DNA of 64,000 nucleotides from an uncultured Lachnospiraceae bacterium (GTDB taxonomy: Bacteria; Bacillota; Clostridia; Lachnospirales; Lachnospiraceae): the NCBI GenBank assembly GCA_910585995.1, contig CAJUGG010000012.1, forward strand, positions 1-64,000. The letters run 5' to 3'. Position numbers and translations under genes: made by a program. The notes under the pieces are model-generated. The model was not told where the DNA came from, searched no databases, and worked only from the letters and a program-made list of their open reading frames with translations. The number at the start of each line of letters is the position of its first letter. Position 1 is the stretch's first letter. Below are positions 17,316 to 26,732 of this stretch, one piece after another.

Positions 17316-18227
17316 ATGAAAAAATGGATACCACTGCTTGGCGTTCTACTGATTCTTATAGGCACAGTTAGCTGTGGTTCTAAGAGCAAGGAAGAAGAAA
17401 GCGGTTATCAGATCTGGTACATGAATCAAAGTGAGACCAAACTGTATTGTGAATATCGGGAGCTTCAGGCAAAAAATACAGAAGGACTCTTAAAAGAGAT
17501 GCTGGAAGTTCTAAGAGAGTCGCCATTTGACGAAAATAATAAGCCAGTGCTTCCGGAGACGATTCATGTTGCCAGCTATGAAGTGGTGCACAACCAACTC
17601 TATCTGGACTTTTCGGTGGAATATTTAGAGATGCCCAAAGTGTATGAGGTCTTGTGCAGGGCGGCTATGGTACGGACGCTGTGCCAGCTTCCTGAGATTG
17701 AATATGTAGGGTTTCGGGTGGACGGAAAGCCACTGACCGATCTGGATGAAAAGCCCATCGGGCTGATGAATGAAGACCAATTTATTGAAAATGCCGGTGA
17801 AGAGATCAACGCATACAAGACTGCAGATCTGACGCTTTACTATGCCAATCAGACCGGGGATAAGTTGGTGACACAAAGGGTCGCCATGGAATACAACACC
17901 AATATCTCGTTAGAACGGCTGATTGTGGAGCAGCTGATCGCGGGTCCTCCTTTTGAGGGCGTCTATCCGACGATTCCAAGCACGACGAAAGTGGTCAGTA
18001 CAGCAGTACGGGACGGGATATGTTATGTAAACCTGGATAGTGGATTCTTGGAGACCGGTTATAATGTGACAGAAAATATTCCCATCTATTCGATTGTAAA
18101 CTCTCTGATCGACAATACGGATGTACAAAAAGTACAGATCAGTATTGATGGAGAGACCAATCGGGTATTTCGGGAGAGTATCAGTTTTGATACCGTATTT
18201 ATGAAAAATATGGAGTTGATTGAATGA
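17316..18227 (+). CDS. GerMN-domain lipoprotein
   Basis: A 303-residue protein with a lipoprotein signal (cysteine near residue 21, VSCGS) and two repeated GerMN-like modules. The first is around residues 30-135 (YQIWYMNQSETKLYCEY through YVGFRVDGKPL), the second around 165-295 (LTLYYANQTGDKL through VQKVQISIDGE). GerMN domains occur in the spore germination protein GerM and in LpqB-type envelope proteins associated with two-component systems, which fits the kinase pair upstream. A cell-envelope role is inferred. Confidence 0.8.
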   Translation: MKKWIPLLGVLLILIGTVSCGSKSKEEESGYQIWYMNQSETKLYCEYRELQAKNTEGLLKEMLEVLRESPFDENNKPVLPETIHVASYEVVHNQLYLDFSVEYLEMPKVYEVLCRAAMVRTLCQLPEIEYVGFRVDGKPLTDLDEKPIGLMNEDQFIENAGEEINAYKTADLTLYYANQTGDKLVTQRVAMEYNTNISLERLIVEQLIAGPPFEGVYPTIPSTTKVVSTAVRDGICYVNLDSGFLETGYNVTENIPIYSIVNSLIDNTDVQKVQISIDGETNRVFRESISFDTVFMKNMELIE

Positions 18228-18922
18228 GGCAAAGGCCTGTGGCCTGCTTCGCGCTCCTGGTATTTTGTATACTCTGTCTGCTGCCTGCAAGGCTTTTCTA
18301 TGAGCCTTTGCAGGTGTCAGAGAAATGTGACGTACAGGTGACAGGAAGAGTATTCAGGCGCGTGCAGCGGGAAGAAGATACACAGATTTATCTGAAAAAT
18401 TGTCAAATACATAGAGGAGAACATATATTCGACACCAACCGTCTCCTCGTCTATCTAACAGGGACTGCGGATTATTCCGTGGGAACTGATCTGTCCTTAT
18501 CAGGAACGATTTATCCAGCAGAAGAACCGACAAATCCAGGACAATTCAACAGCAGATTGTATTACCAGGGAAAAAAGATTGCCTATACGCTCTATGCAGA
18601 CCGGGCATTTGTGCTTGGCGTGCATCCTTCTCCTGTCCTGGAGAGACTGCTTTTGTGGAAAGAAACATGGATGCAGGTATTTGAAAAAGTCTTTGATGAG
18701 AGGGACAGTGCTTTATTAAAGGCGATGGTATTGGGGGCAAAAGAAGAACTTGACCCAGAGGTAAAAAAGCTGTATCAGAGAAATGGGATCTCCCATCTTC
18801 TGGCGATCTCCGGTGTTAAGACTCTAAACTTGGCATTGCCAAGAGAGGCAAAAAAGCCCGAAAACTCGGCGTTTCTGCGGGTACATAGGGGTAAAATATA
18901 CATTAAAAAGTGGCAGTTTTGA
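18224..18922 (+). pseudogene. comEC: comEC, 5' part, interrupted by the integrated element
   Basis: The first about 198 residues match the start of the ComEC/Rec2 DNA-uptake channel: N-terminal membrane segment, the DUF4131-type OB domain, and AMVLGAKEELDPEVKKLYQRNG followed by SHLLAISGV. That motif normally runs into the multi-membrane competence domain. Here, after codon GTT at 18815-18817, the frame reads 35 unrelated residues and stops at 18922. The start overlaps the upstream stop (ATGA). About two thirds of the protein is missing, so natural transformation is expected to be lost unless the element excises. Confidence 0.85.
18812..18843. other. Left junction (attL candidate) of the integrated element in comEC
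   Basis: comEC similarity ends at about 18817. Right after it is a perfect palindrome, CTTGGCA-T-TGCCAAG (18829-18843), a plausible recombinase arm. From here to 19187 no gene is seen apart from the comEC read-through. The matching right end lies outside the window. Confidence 0.5.
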
Positions 18923-19109
18923 CAAGCAAAAAATCCCGTTTGTCCTCTTAAGTAGTTCAAGGGGGTATCCTAAGGTATGCACTTTTGGGCAAAAGAAAAT
19001 AAAATATGGCAAAAGTATGAATGTTTGGCGGAAGTATATTAAATGGCAAAATGTAAATTAGATACGGATATCTCAAACCTAAAAAGTACAGTGAAATGTT
19101 ATATAAATG

Positions 19110-19138
19110 TTGCATGAATGATTGGAATGTGCTACAAT
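19110..19138 (+). promoter_or_regulatory. Promoter of the restriction-modification operon
   Basis: TTGCAT at 19110-19115 and TACAAT at 19133-19138, spacer 17, with TGC before the -10 (extended -10). It lies 50 bases before the XRE regulator start. Confidence 0.6.
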
Positions 19139-19187
19139 AACGCTGTTGAAGTGCGTATTTTGATGAGATGATTAAGAGGTGGATGTA

Positions 19188-19397
19188 ATGAGCTTTTCTG
19201 AGGACATTAAACGTATACGTCGCAAGGCCTTTTTGACACAAGAAGATTTTGCAAAAGAAATAGGGGTTTCGTATGCAACAGTAAATAGGTGGGAGACAGG
19301 TAAAGCAAAACCTAATTTAAAGACAATGAAACTGATAGATGGATATTGCAAGAAGAACGCCATTGACTTTGACATCAGTGAAGAAATAGCAGATTAG
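19188..19397 (+). CDS. Small XRE-family regulator of the R-M operon
   Basis: A 69-residue protein that is almost entirely one helix-turn-helix domain (LTQEDFAKEIGVSYATVNRWETGKAKP). AAGAGGTGG precedes the ATG at 19188 by five bases. It is the first gene of a tight five-gene run, 14 bases before the first methyltransferase. The size and place match controller (C) proteins that time methylation before restriction, but no typical C-box was found. Confidence 0.85.
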   Translation: MSFSEDIKRIRRKAFLTQEDFAKEIGVSYATVNRWETGKAKPNLKTMKLIDGYCKKNAIDFDISEEIAD

Positions 19398-19411
19398 AGG
19401 AGTGGCATACA

Positions 19412-20491
19412 ATGCAGAATTATAAAGTAGTTGACTTGTTTTGTGGAGCAGGTGGATTATCTAAAGGGTTTCTCGATGCCGGGTATGATGTGGTTTTAGG
19501 GATTGACTATGACGATGCTGCACTAGAAACCTTTCAGAAGAATCATGGTTCGACCACTGCAATGAAATTAGATTTGTATAATCATGAGAATATAGAAAAA
19601 ATTGTAGCTTTTTTGAAGGAAAGAAATATAGAAAATTTGGATGTTTTAGTAGGCGGACCACCGTGTCAAGGATTTTCGTATGCTGGAAAAATGGATATAA
19701 ATGATAAAAGAAATTTTTTGTACATTGCTATGGTTAAATTGACGGAGCGCTTGCGTCCAAAAGCAGTGTTACTAGAAAATGTATTGGCAATGATAGAGGC
19801 AAACGGTGGTGTTGGTGCAAGGCGTGTTATTGACGATTTTAAAGCAATAGGCTATAAAATGGTACCAAAAGTATTATTTGCGCCGGATTATGGAGTGCCT
19901 CAAATTAGAAAAAGAGTATTTTTCGTTGGTTTGCGTGATTCGGAGGATGAATTTTGCTTTCCAGAAGCCATGTTAGATCCGTCACATTATGTTACCTGCG
20001 AAGATGCTATTTCTGATCTTCCGAGCCTTCAGACTGATAAAGGTGAAATCTTGCGCGGAGAAAAAGTGCAGGATTATATGACAGAGCCTCAATCTGATTA
20101 TCAGAGGCTTATGAGAAAGAGGTCTTTAAAAGTATATAATCATGTAGGTAGTGTTCCGATAGAAAAGACTAGGAAGATGATTGCTTTGGTACCGGAAGGT
20201 AAAAATTATCTGGCACTGCCGGATGAGTATAGAGGAATGTATAGATATCATGAGGCACTTACAAGGTACAATAGTAAAAAGCCATCATTGACAATTAATA
20301 CAGGACATAGGTCGCATTTTCATTATAAATGGAATCGTATCCCAACTGTTAGAGAAAGTGCACGATTACAAAGTTTCCCGGACGATTTTATATTTTATGG
20401 AAATCAGTCTGAGCAATTTAAACAAGTTGGAAATGCCGTACCGCCTTTGCTCGGACAGGTAATAGCTGAACAGCTAAAAAAATATATTTGA
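19412..20491 (+). CDS. DNA cytosine-5 methyltransferase 1 of the R-M operon
   Basis: A 359-residue C5 methyltransferase. Motif I is DLFCGAGGLS (residues 8-17), the catalytic Cys85 is in GGPPCQGFS, motif VI is LLENV (120-124), motif VIII is PQIRKRVFFVG, and motifs IX-X are SARLQSFPDDF and QVGNAVPPLL. Its target-recognition region is short. It sits beside a second, different C5 enzyme. Two methyltransferases in one operon usually mean an asymmetric target with each enzyme modifying one strand. AT-rich relative to the chromosome upstream. Confidence 0.93.
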   Translation: MQNYKVVDLFCGAGGLSKGFLDAGYDVVLGIDYDDAALETFQKNHGSTTAMKLDLYNHENIEKIVAFLKERNIENLDVLVGGPPCQGFSYAGKMDINDKRNFLYIAMVKLTERLRPKAVLLENVLAMIEANGGVGARRVIDDFKAIGYKMVPKVLFAPDYGVPQIRKRVFFVGLRDSEDEFCFPEAMLDPSHYVTCEDAISDLPSLQTDKGEILRGEKVQDYMTEPQSDYQRLMRKRSLKVYNHVGSVPIEKTRKMIALVPEGKNYLALPDEYRGMYRYHEALTRYNSKKPSLTINTGHRSHFHYKWNRIPTVRESARLQSFPDDFIFYGNQSEQFKQVGNAVPPLLGQVIAEQLKKYI

Positions 20492-20506
20492 TAAAGAGGA
20501 AATAGG

Positions 20507-21784
20507 ATGCTTTATAAGATGATAGACTTGTTTGCTGGCTGTGGAGGCCTTGAAGATGGTTTCTTACAAAGTGGACGATATGAAGATGTTGCAGCAGTTG
20601 AATGGCTGCAACCGCAAGTCCAAACATTAGTTCAGCGATTGAAAACAAAATGGAAAATTGAAGATGCTGAAGATAGGGTAATGTGCTTTGATATTCAGCG
20701 TGAGGAAGAACTTTATAATGGTTGGAGCGATGATTCTACAGCTCCATCACGAGAACTGCTTCCGAATGGTAAGCATAGTAGATATAAAACGGGACCTTAC
20801 GGCAATGGAAAAGGACTTGATTATTTTGTAAATAAAGTTGGTGGTATAGATATTATTATTGGTGGACCGCCATGCCAAGCGTATTCTGTAGCTGGGCGTG
20901 TTAGAGATGAGAATGGAATGAAAGATGATTACAGAAATTATTTGTTTGAACATTATTTAAATGTAGTAAATCGATATAAGCCAAAAGTTTTTATTTTTGA
21001 AAATGTGCCGGGACTATTAAGCGCTATGCCAGATGGAACTCCGATAACAAAATTAATTCGTAAAGGTTTTGAAGGTATTGGGTATGAGATAGTAGATGAT
21101 TTGAAGGCATATGCAAAAATAAATGCAAGTGATTATGGTGTCCCTCAACATAGGGAGCGACTGATCATTCTTGGAATTAGAAAGGATATTTGCGATAAAC
21201 CACAGGAGATATTGCATGATTTTTACAAAAATATTCTGCCAAAGTACAAAACGAAAACGAAAAAGACTGTAGAAGAGGCAATAGGAGATCTTCCAGCGAT
21301 TTATCCGAAAATTACTGAAAAAACATCTTTAAAGAGAATAGGCTACACAAAACCAGAGTGCCATATAACATGGCATAGGGCCCGGCATCATAGTTTTCGA
21401 GATGTGGAAATATATGGAATGCTTGCAGAAGATATATTGTCAGGGGAAAATAAATATACTGATAGTAAAGCACTTAGTGATTTGTATGAGGAACGTGTCG
21501 GTGCGAAATCTCCGATACATAGGTATCATGTTCTGAGAAAGGATGAGCCAAGTACAACTATTATTTCGCATTTGGATCGTGATGGTAATAGATTTATTCA
21601 CTATGATCCAAAGCAATGTAGAGATATTACTCCGAGAGAGGCTGCAAGAATACAATCTTTTGATGATGACTTTGATTTTATAGGAAACCAGACAGACACA
21701 TATATCATGATCGGGAATGCTGTGCCTCCTGTTCTTGCCAAATGTGTTGGAGAGGCTGTAGCTGAAATACTTGATATGCTGTAA
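20507..21784 (+). CDS. DNA cytosine-5 methyltransferase 2 of the R-M operon
   Basis: A 425-residue C5 methyltransferase distinct from its neighbour. It has DLFAGCGGLEDGF (motif I), catalytic Cys123 in GGPPCQAYS, FENVPGL (motif VI), PQHRERLIILG (VIII) and MIGNAVPPVLA (X). An insert of about 50 residues between motifs I and IV (around 65-110) is larger than in the first enzyme. It starts 15 bases after the first methyltransferase. The set M-M-McrB-McrC matches the architecture of LlaJI-like systems. Confidence 0.93.
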   Translation: MLYKMIDLFAGCGGLEDGFLQSGRYEDVAAVEWLQPQVQTLVQRLKTKWKIEDAEDRVMCFDIQREEELYNGWSDDSTAPSRELLPNGKHSRYKTGPYGNGKGLDYFVNKVGGIDIIIGGPPCQAYSVAGRVRDENGMKDDYRNYLFEHYLNVVNRYKPKVFIFENVPGLLSAMPDGTPITKLIRKGFEGIGYEIVDDLKAYAKINASDYGVPQHRERLIILGIRKDICDKPQEILHDFYKNILPKYKTKTKKTVEEAIGDLPAIYPKITEKTSLKRIGYTKPECHITWHRARHHSFRDVEIYGMLAEDILSGENKYTDSKALSDLYEERVGAKSPIHRYHVLRKDEPSTTIISHLDRDGNRFIHYDPKQCRDITPREAARIQSFDDDFDFIGNQTDTYIMIGNAVPPVLAKCVGEAVAEILDML

Positions 21785-21797
21785 GGAAGTGGGAAAT

Positions 21798-24557
21798 ATG
21801 ACAAAAGCCACAAATGAATTAGTGGACAGACTTAGCAGGTTCATAGATAAAAACAAATATTTAATTTTATCTGGCACAATGGCTGTTGGAAAAACGTACA
21901 TTGCTTCTGCCATAGCTATGCGGTGTGCCTTTCCAGAGTATGACGCTCAAGGGAAATTGCCTGTAGGACAAGAAAAATTTGACGTTGTTACAGAAATAGT
22001 TCCAATTCATCCTTCATATTTTTATGAGGATTTTATTTCTGGAATCACGATAAGAACTCATAATGGACAAGTTGATTTCCAATATGAGGACAAAATTTTT
22101 CTAAAAATGTTAAAAGCAGCTAATAAAAGTTGGGAGCATAAGGACAATAAGAAATACTTTCTCATTTTAGATGACATTGGTCGAGGGGCAATATCAGGGA
22201 TTTTAGGTGATATGTTGTCAATGATTGAGCCACATGGAAATTCAGATTATAGAGTTACGTTAAGAGATGGAACGCAGGTATGGATTTCCCCGAATGTTTA
22301 CATTATTGCAACAAGGAGTACAACTACTGAGCCAATCGAACAATTTAACTATGGATTTTTCCGCCACTTTTATGAGTATTTGATTGAAACGGATTTTGCT
22401 TATATGAATGATGATGTGCATTTTGCGTTTTCTGATTATGATATATCAGCAAATGCAATGTATTATAGGGCAAAACATCTTATATCTGATAATTTGAGAC
22501 ATCGTTATCAAATATCAAGTGCGGAAAAAAGTAGATATATAATAGGCCATGGCATTTACAAAGATAATGGTACTTCGATGGTTATGAAATACCAAGTGAT
22601 TCCATTGCTTAAACAATATGCTAGAGATAACATTCTTAATCGAACTGCTAATGCAAGCATATATGCATTACAGAAATTAGTTGACGGAAAGTATAGTAAA
22701 GATAAAACGCGTGCCGATATAAATAGGATAAAATTATATAAAACAGGTATCACTGCAGAAATATTTAGAAATGAAGGTATGACTCATCAACCGCTTGTAA
22801 ATCTTGTCAGCAGAATTAAGGAACAGGGACTTATTGATGATGTGGATATAACAAGTCACATAATGTTCAATCCTCAAGTGGTCATAAGAAAAAAGGCTAA
22901 AATTGATAAGGTTGAACGTACTTTCCCTGTTCCGGGCTATCTTTATGTTGAAAGAAGTGCTAGGGATATTTATACATATGGGACAACGGTTAACAAAAGA
23001 GGCGAAGCTAAGCGACCTAGATTTTTTTATTCTGGCAGTATCAATGATGCCGTCTCAGTAGATGGTATAGATTATGCAGTAGCTTCCGAAATGCAACCGG
23101 GAGAATATTCCAGATGGTATGAAGATTTAGATAGTGGTACTGAGGAGAATGAAAGATATTCATCATCGCCAAATTCAATCATGTTTCGTATTCTCAGAAG
23201 CTATTATAGAGCCTTGAGCAAGCATTATGGAGAATATCTGTTAGAATACCCCGGTGATGAGAACATCAGGAGATTGAAGGCATATGCTGAGCAAGAATAT
23301 AGATATCTTGTGAATGAGTCAAGAAAGTTACATCCGGAGGTTTCAGATGAAAAGGATGTAAATGCAAAAGCAAATAACGATTTTCGAGATGTCATTTTCG
23401 GATTAACATTGTTTTGGAAAAATATAGGAGATACAATTACTGTGGGCGGTCAGACCATTAATGTGGAAGGAGTATATAAAGTGGATAGTAGTAAAAAATA
23501 TGAAGAATATTCAAATGCAATGGAGACGCTGGGAATTCATCAAATGATAATGCAAGGACCTCCCGGCACTTCCAAAACATACTCGGCAAGAGAGTACCTT
23601 AAATTTGTTGGAAAAAACGACAATTCTAGTGATATTTTATCGGATTCCGAACTTGATAGCCTTCAAATAAAAGACTATTCTGTGGGAGGAATTCTGTCTG
23701 ATTGGACTAGAGTTAATACTCAAAAAGCTCCTAAGATCGCATGGGATATTGTTCAGTTTCATCCTTCATATGGATATGAAGATTTTGTCCGTGGAATCGA
23801 GGTAAGTACAATAAAGAACAACACAGGTAGTTCTTCTGTTTCATATGATACTGTTAATAAAATATTAGGAAAGATAGCGGAAGTGGCTGATCGCAAGGAG
23901 TATAAGGATACGAAATTTTTCCTTGTCATTGATGAAATCAATCGAGCAAACTTAGCGACTGTATTTGGAGAATTGATTTACGGCTTAGAATATAGAGGTC
24001 GTGGTGTGGCAACTCCATATACTGTTGATAAATCGAATAAAGTAAATTTGCCAGAAAATCTGTATATTATTGGTACAATGAATACTGCTGATAAATCTAT
24101 TGGGGGTATAGACTATGCAATTCGCAGGCGTTTCCTCTTTTTCTCATTGCTTCCAGAAAGAGATGTTATTCTGGAGTATAGAAAAGGACTCTGCAATACT
24201 GCAGAGGAAGAGAAAAATCAGATGGAAATAAATGAGATGGCAGCTAGACTATTTGATCGTGTGGCAGAGCTATTTAATACAGATAATTTGAACTCAGAGT
24301 ATTATAAGGATGATGTTCAAATTGGACATACTTATTTCCTTGTTTCGTCCAAAGAACAGCTTTATTTGCGATTCAGGTATCAGATTATTCCAATTTTAAG
24401 GGAATATTTTAAGGACGGTATGTTTCAGTTTGAAGTACCTGATGTAGACAGTGATGGATGGTACGGACTATTAGGTTGCATTACTGGAGAGATTGATATA
24501 AACACGGATGAGAGCAAGGTAAAAGATATCTTTGATAAGCTCGTGAAAACAGTTTAA
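21798..24557 (+). CDS. McrB-like restriction NTPase with two tandem AAA modules
   Basis: A 919-residue motor subunit. Module 1 (about 20-300) has Walker A GTMAVGKT (K32), Walker B LILDDIGRG (D125-D126) and, where McrB carries MNTAD, the altered RSTTTEP. Module 2 (about 570-860) has GPPGTSKT (K593), VIDEINRANLATVFGEL (D712) and the intact McrB signature GTMNTADKSI followed by YAIRRRF. The first module looks like a degenerate copy of the second. McrB proteins are GTP-driven translocases that activate a McrC nuclease. AGGAAG precedes the ATG at 21798. No typical N-terminal methyl-DNA-binding domain is seen, which suits a system guided by unmethylated sites. Confidence 0.88.
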   Translation: MTKATNELVDRLSRFIDKNKYLILSGTMAVGKTYIASAIAMRCAFPEYDAQGKLPVGQEKFDVVTEIVPIHPSYFYEDFISGITIRTHNGQVDFQYEDKIFLKMLKAANKSWEHKDNKKYFLILDDIGRGAISGILGDMLSMIEPHGNSDYRVTLRDGTQVWISPNVYIIATRSTTTEPIEQFNYGFFRHFYEYLIETDFAYMNDDVHFAFSDYDISANAMYYRAKHLISDNLRHRYQISSAEKSRYIIGHGIYKDNGTSMVMKYQVIPLLKQYARDNILNRTANASIYALQKLVDGKYSKDKTRADINRIKLYKTGITAEIFRNEGMTHQPLVNLVSRIKEQGLIDDVDITSHIMFNPQVVIRKKAKIDKVERTFPVPGYLYVERSARDIYTYGTTVNKRGEAKRPRFFYSGSINDAVSVDGIDYAVASEMQPGEYSRWYEDLDSGTEENERYSSSPNSIMFRILRSYYRALSKHYGEYLLEYPGDENIRRLKAYAEQEYRYLVNESRKLHPEVSDEKDVNAKANNDFRDVIFGLTLFWKNIGDTITVGGQTINVEGVYKVDSSKKYEEYSNAMETLGIHQMIMQGPPGTSKTYSAREYLKFVGKNDNSSDILSDSELDSLQIKDYSVGGILSDWTRVNTQKAPKIAWDIVQFHPSYGYEDFVRGIEVSTIKNNTGSSSVSYDTVNKILGKIAEVADRKEYKDTKFFLVIDEINRANLATVFGELIYGLEYRGRGVATPYTVDKSNKVNLPENLYIIGTMNTADKSIGGIDYAIRRRFLFFSLLPERDVILEYRKGLCNTAEEEKNQMEINEMAARLFDRVAELFNTDNLNSEYYKDDVQIGHTYFLVSSKEQLYLRFRYQIIPILREYFKDGMFQFEVPDVDSDGWYGLLGCITGEIDINTDESKVKDIFDKLVKTV

Positions 24558-24569
24558 TTGGAGAAAAAT

Positions 24570-26051
24570 ATGATTGATAAATGTTATTGGGAGAAAGGTA
24601 CAAAACATCAGTGGATCTTTTATACGAATGATAATAGTTCGCTTGATGAACTTTCCGAAAAAGTAAATATAGATGAGATTGCTTGTTCTTCTGATAATGT
24701 AATAGTAAATCTCGGAATAAAGAGAATTAATGGACGCTTATATTCTGGCAACTATGTAGGTGTTTGCCGCTTAAAAGGCGTGAATGGAAAAAATCTTTTA
24801 TCATCAGATGGGTCTGAAATTATTTTGAAGATTGAGCCGAGATTTGCCATATCTGTGGTGGATATGCTTAATGCACTCAGAGATGATGACGAGTTTGAAA
24901 GATATCTTGCTCCACAAACGAATAGACAGAATGAGGCGGCAAAAGAAATTGAGGATTTAAGTGATAATGAACTGTTCCATTTCTTTAATAATGAAGATTC
25001 AATCTTTTTAAAGGATAGCATTGCGCAGGAAAGTAGTATAATTACTGCAAGTGTTTTTATAACAATGCTAAAGAATCTTTGTAGTCGTCCGCTAATGGGA
25101 AGGATGGAGAGAAAAGAAGAAAATCTCACAGGTAAAGTTAAGGGTAAGATCGTATTTGGGAAAAATATTCAGAAGAACACTCTAAGGGGCAGAGATGATC
25201 GTATTTATTGTAGGTATTTAGAATATACGGAAGATATTATTGAGAATAGAATACTAAAAGCTGCTTTACATAAAGCGGAGATTTTTTTGACAAAGTATTT
25301 TGGATCGGTTAGTGGAAACAATAATTCATTTCGTGATATGGTATCTTATTGCAGGAATGCACTGTCACACGTTTCTTATACTAAAATAGCAAGACTTGAT
25401 CTAAGTGACATTAGAACAACAGGCGTGTACGTTTATTATAAGCCAGTTATTAATGTCGCAAAGATGGTACTTAATGAAATAACACTTGAGGCGACAGGAA
25501 ATTCAGCGATTACTAGCTATGTTGTTCCATATGCCATTTCTATGGATAAATTGTTTGAGATGTATGTAAGGGCCTATTTGAAACGTGCAGGAATCAAATC
25601 ATATGCTTCAAAGGAAAAGGGCTTGCATTTGTTACAATATGATGATAAAACGGCAGTTCTTCAGCAAAGGGCAATGGCATTTTCAAGATATATTGCAGGA
25701 AATGTGAAACCCGATATTGTTGTGTATAATGATGAAAATGGCAAGTACGCTGTCTTTGATGTTAAGTACAAAAATTCGTTTAATATGCAGTCGTCTCGCT
25801 CAGATAGATTGCAAATATTGGCATATGCATTAATGTTTAATTGTGTGGATGTCGGAAATATATTTCCAACTCAGAGCGGGAAGAAAAACACGTATTATAG
25901 GCGTAATAAAATTAATAGTCATGAAGCAATGTCAAGGTATTATAATCAGTTAAATATTGCAATTGATACTAATTGGGAGTTTGTTCTTCAAGCTGAAGAC
26001 GAATCTTCAAGTACAACAATATATGAATATTTTGAAAAGATATTAAAATAG
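24570..26051 (+). CDS. McrC-like restriction endonuclease subunit
   Basis: A 493-residue McrC family protein. An N-terminal beta-rich adaptor region binds McrB in known complexes. The C-terminal PD-(D/E)XK nuclease has PD at 381-382 (VKPDIVVY) and DVKYK with D397 and K399. GGAG lies six bases before the ATG at 24570, and only 12 bases separate it from the McrB-like stop. With the two methyltransferases it would cut DNA lacking the modification, unlike classical McrBC which cuts methylated DNA. That reading rests on analogy with LlaJI/BsuMI. Confidence 0.88.
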   Translation: MIDKCYWEKGTKHQWIFYTNDNSSLDELSEKVNIDEIACSSDNVIVNLGIKRINGRLYSGNYVGVCRLKGVNGKNLLSSDGSEIILKIEPRFAISVVDMLNALRDDDEFERYLAPQTNRQNEAAKEIEDLSDNELFHFFNNEDSIFLKDSIAQESSIITASVFITMLKNLCSRPLMGRMERKEENLTGKVKGKIVFGKNIQKNTLRGRDDRIYCRYLEYTEDIIENRILKAALHKAEIFLTKYFGSVSGNNNSFRDMVSYCRNALSHVSYTKIARLDLSDIRTTGVYVYYKPVINVAKMVLNEITLEATGNSAITSYVVPYAISMDKLFEMYVRAYLKRAGIKSYASKEKGLHLLQYDDKTAVLQQRAMAFSRYIAGNVKPDIVVYNDENGKYAVFDVKYKNSFNMQSSRSDRLQILAYALMFNCVDVGNIFPTQSGKKNTYYRRNKINSHEAMSRYYNQLNIAIDTNWEFVLQAEDESSSTTIYEYFEKILK

Positions 26052-26168
26052 TTTTGCAGGAATACTGATATTTGGAAGTGATTAGTCCAGTATTTGGCTT
26101 GGATATTTGTTTGTTTTAAGGGAAAAGAATATGGCTATAAAATGTCCTTAAAAAATGGGGGATCAGAT

Positions 26169-26708
26169 GTGGTAATATTGAAAAGTTCCGATAAAGTAAG
26201 TATAGCGGAGATCGATGAGGAAACGAAAGAAATATACCGCCAAATGAGCCAGTCCCGGTCTGTGGTAAAATCGATGTATTCTTCTGAGCAGTTTCCGCAG
26301 ACTTGGGAAAGCCTCAAGACAAACGATTTTGTCTGTACTGTCATTGAAAACCAAACAGGGCAGGTATGCGGCTTTGTACAGATATTGGAAACAGACACTA
26401 AAACGCCAGAAGTGGGAATCGATATCATGGATGAATTCATGGGAAACGGCTATGGTTATGAAGCTACGAAACTTCTGATGGAATATTATGCGGAAACACA
26501 CGAGGTGAAGTATTTCCGATGGAAGGCGTCAACGGATAACGCAGCAAGCTGTGCTATTGCCAAGAAGCATGGCGGCACCATTGTGAAGAAGAAAACTTCT
26601 ATACCACAGAGAGTAATTGACTTTGGGAAAGAAAATGGGATTTTGACGGACGAGGATATTACCTATATTTACATTTTCCATATTCCTGTAAAAAAGGAAG
26701 TGGACTAA
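26169..26708 (+). CDS. GNAT family acetyltransferase
   Basis: A 179-residue RimJ-like GNAT protein: MDEFMGNGYGYEATKLLMEYY is the acetyl-CoA region, followed by RWKASTDNAASCAIAKKHGG. The GTG at 26169 with GGGGG seven bases upstream is preferred; an ATG at 26142 in the same frame lacks a ribosome site. GC is higher than in the R-M operon upstream, so it marks a new segment. Cargo gene of unknown substrate. Confidence 0.75.
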   Translation: MVILKSSDKVSIAEIDEETKEIYRQMSQSRSVVKSMYSSEQFPQTWESLKTNDFVCTVIENQTGQVCGFVQILETDTKTPEVGIDIMDEFMGNGYGYEATKLLMEYYAETHEVKYFRWKASTDNAASCAIAKKHGGTIVKKKTSIPQRVIDFGKENGILTDEDITYIYIFHIPVKKEVD

Positions 26709-26732
26709 AATAAACGGAGGAGGATACGGGCT

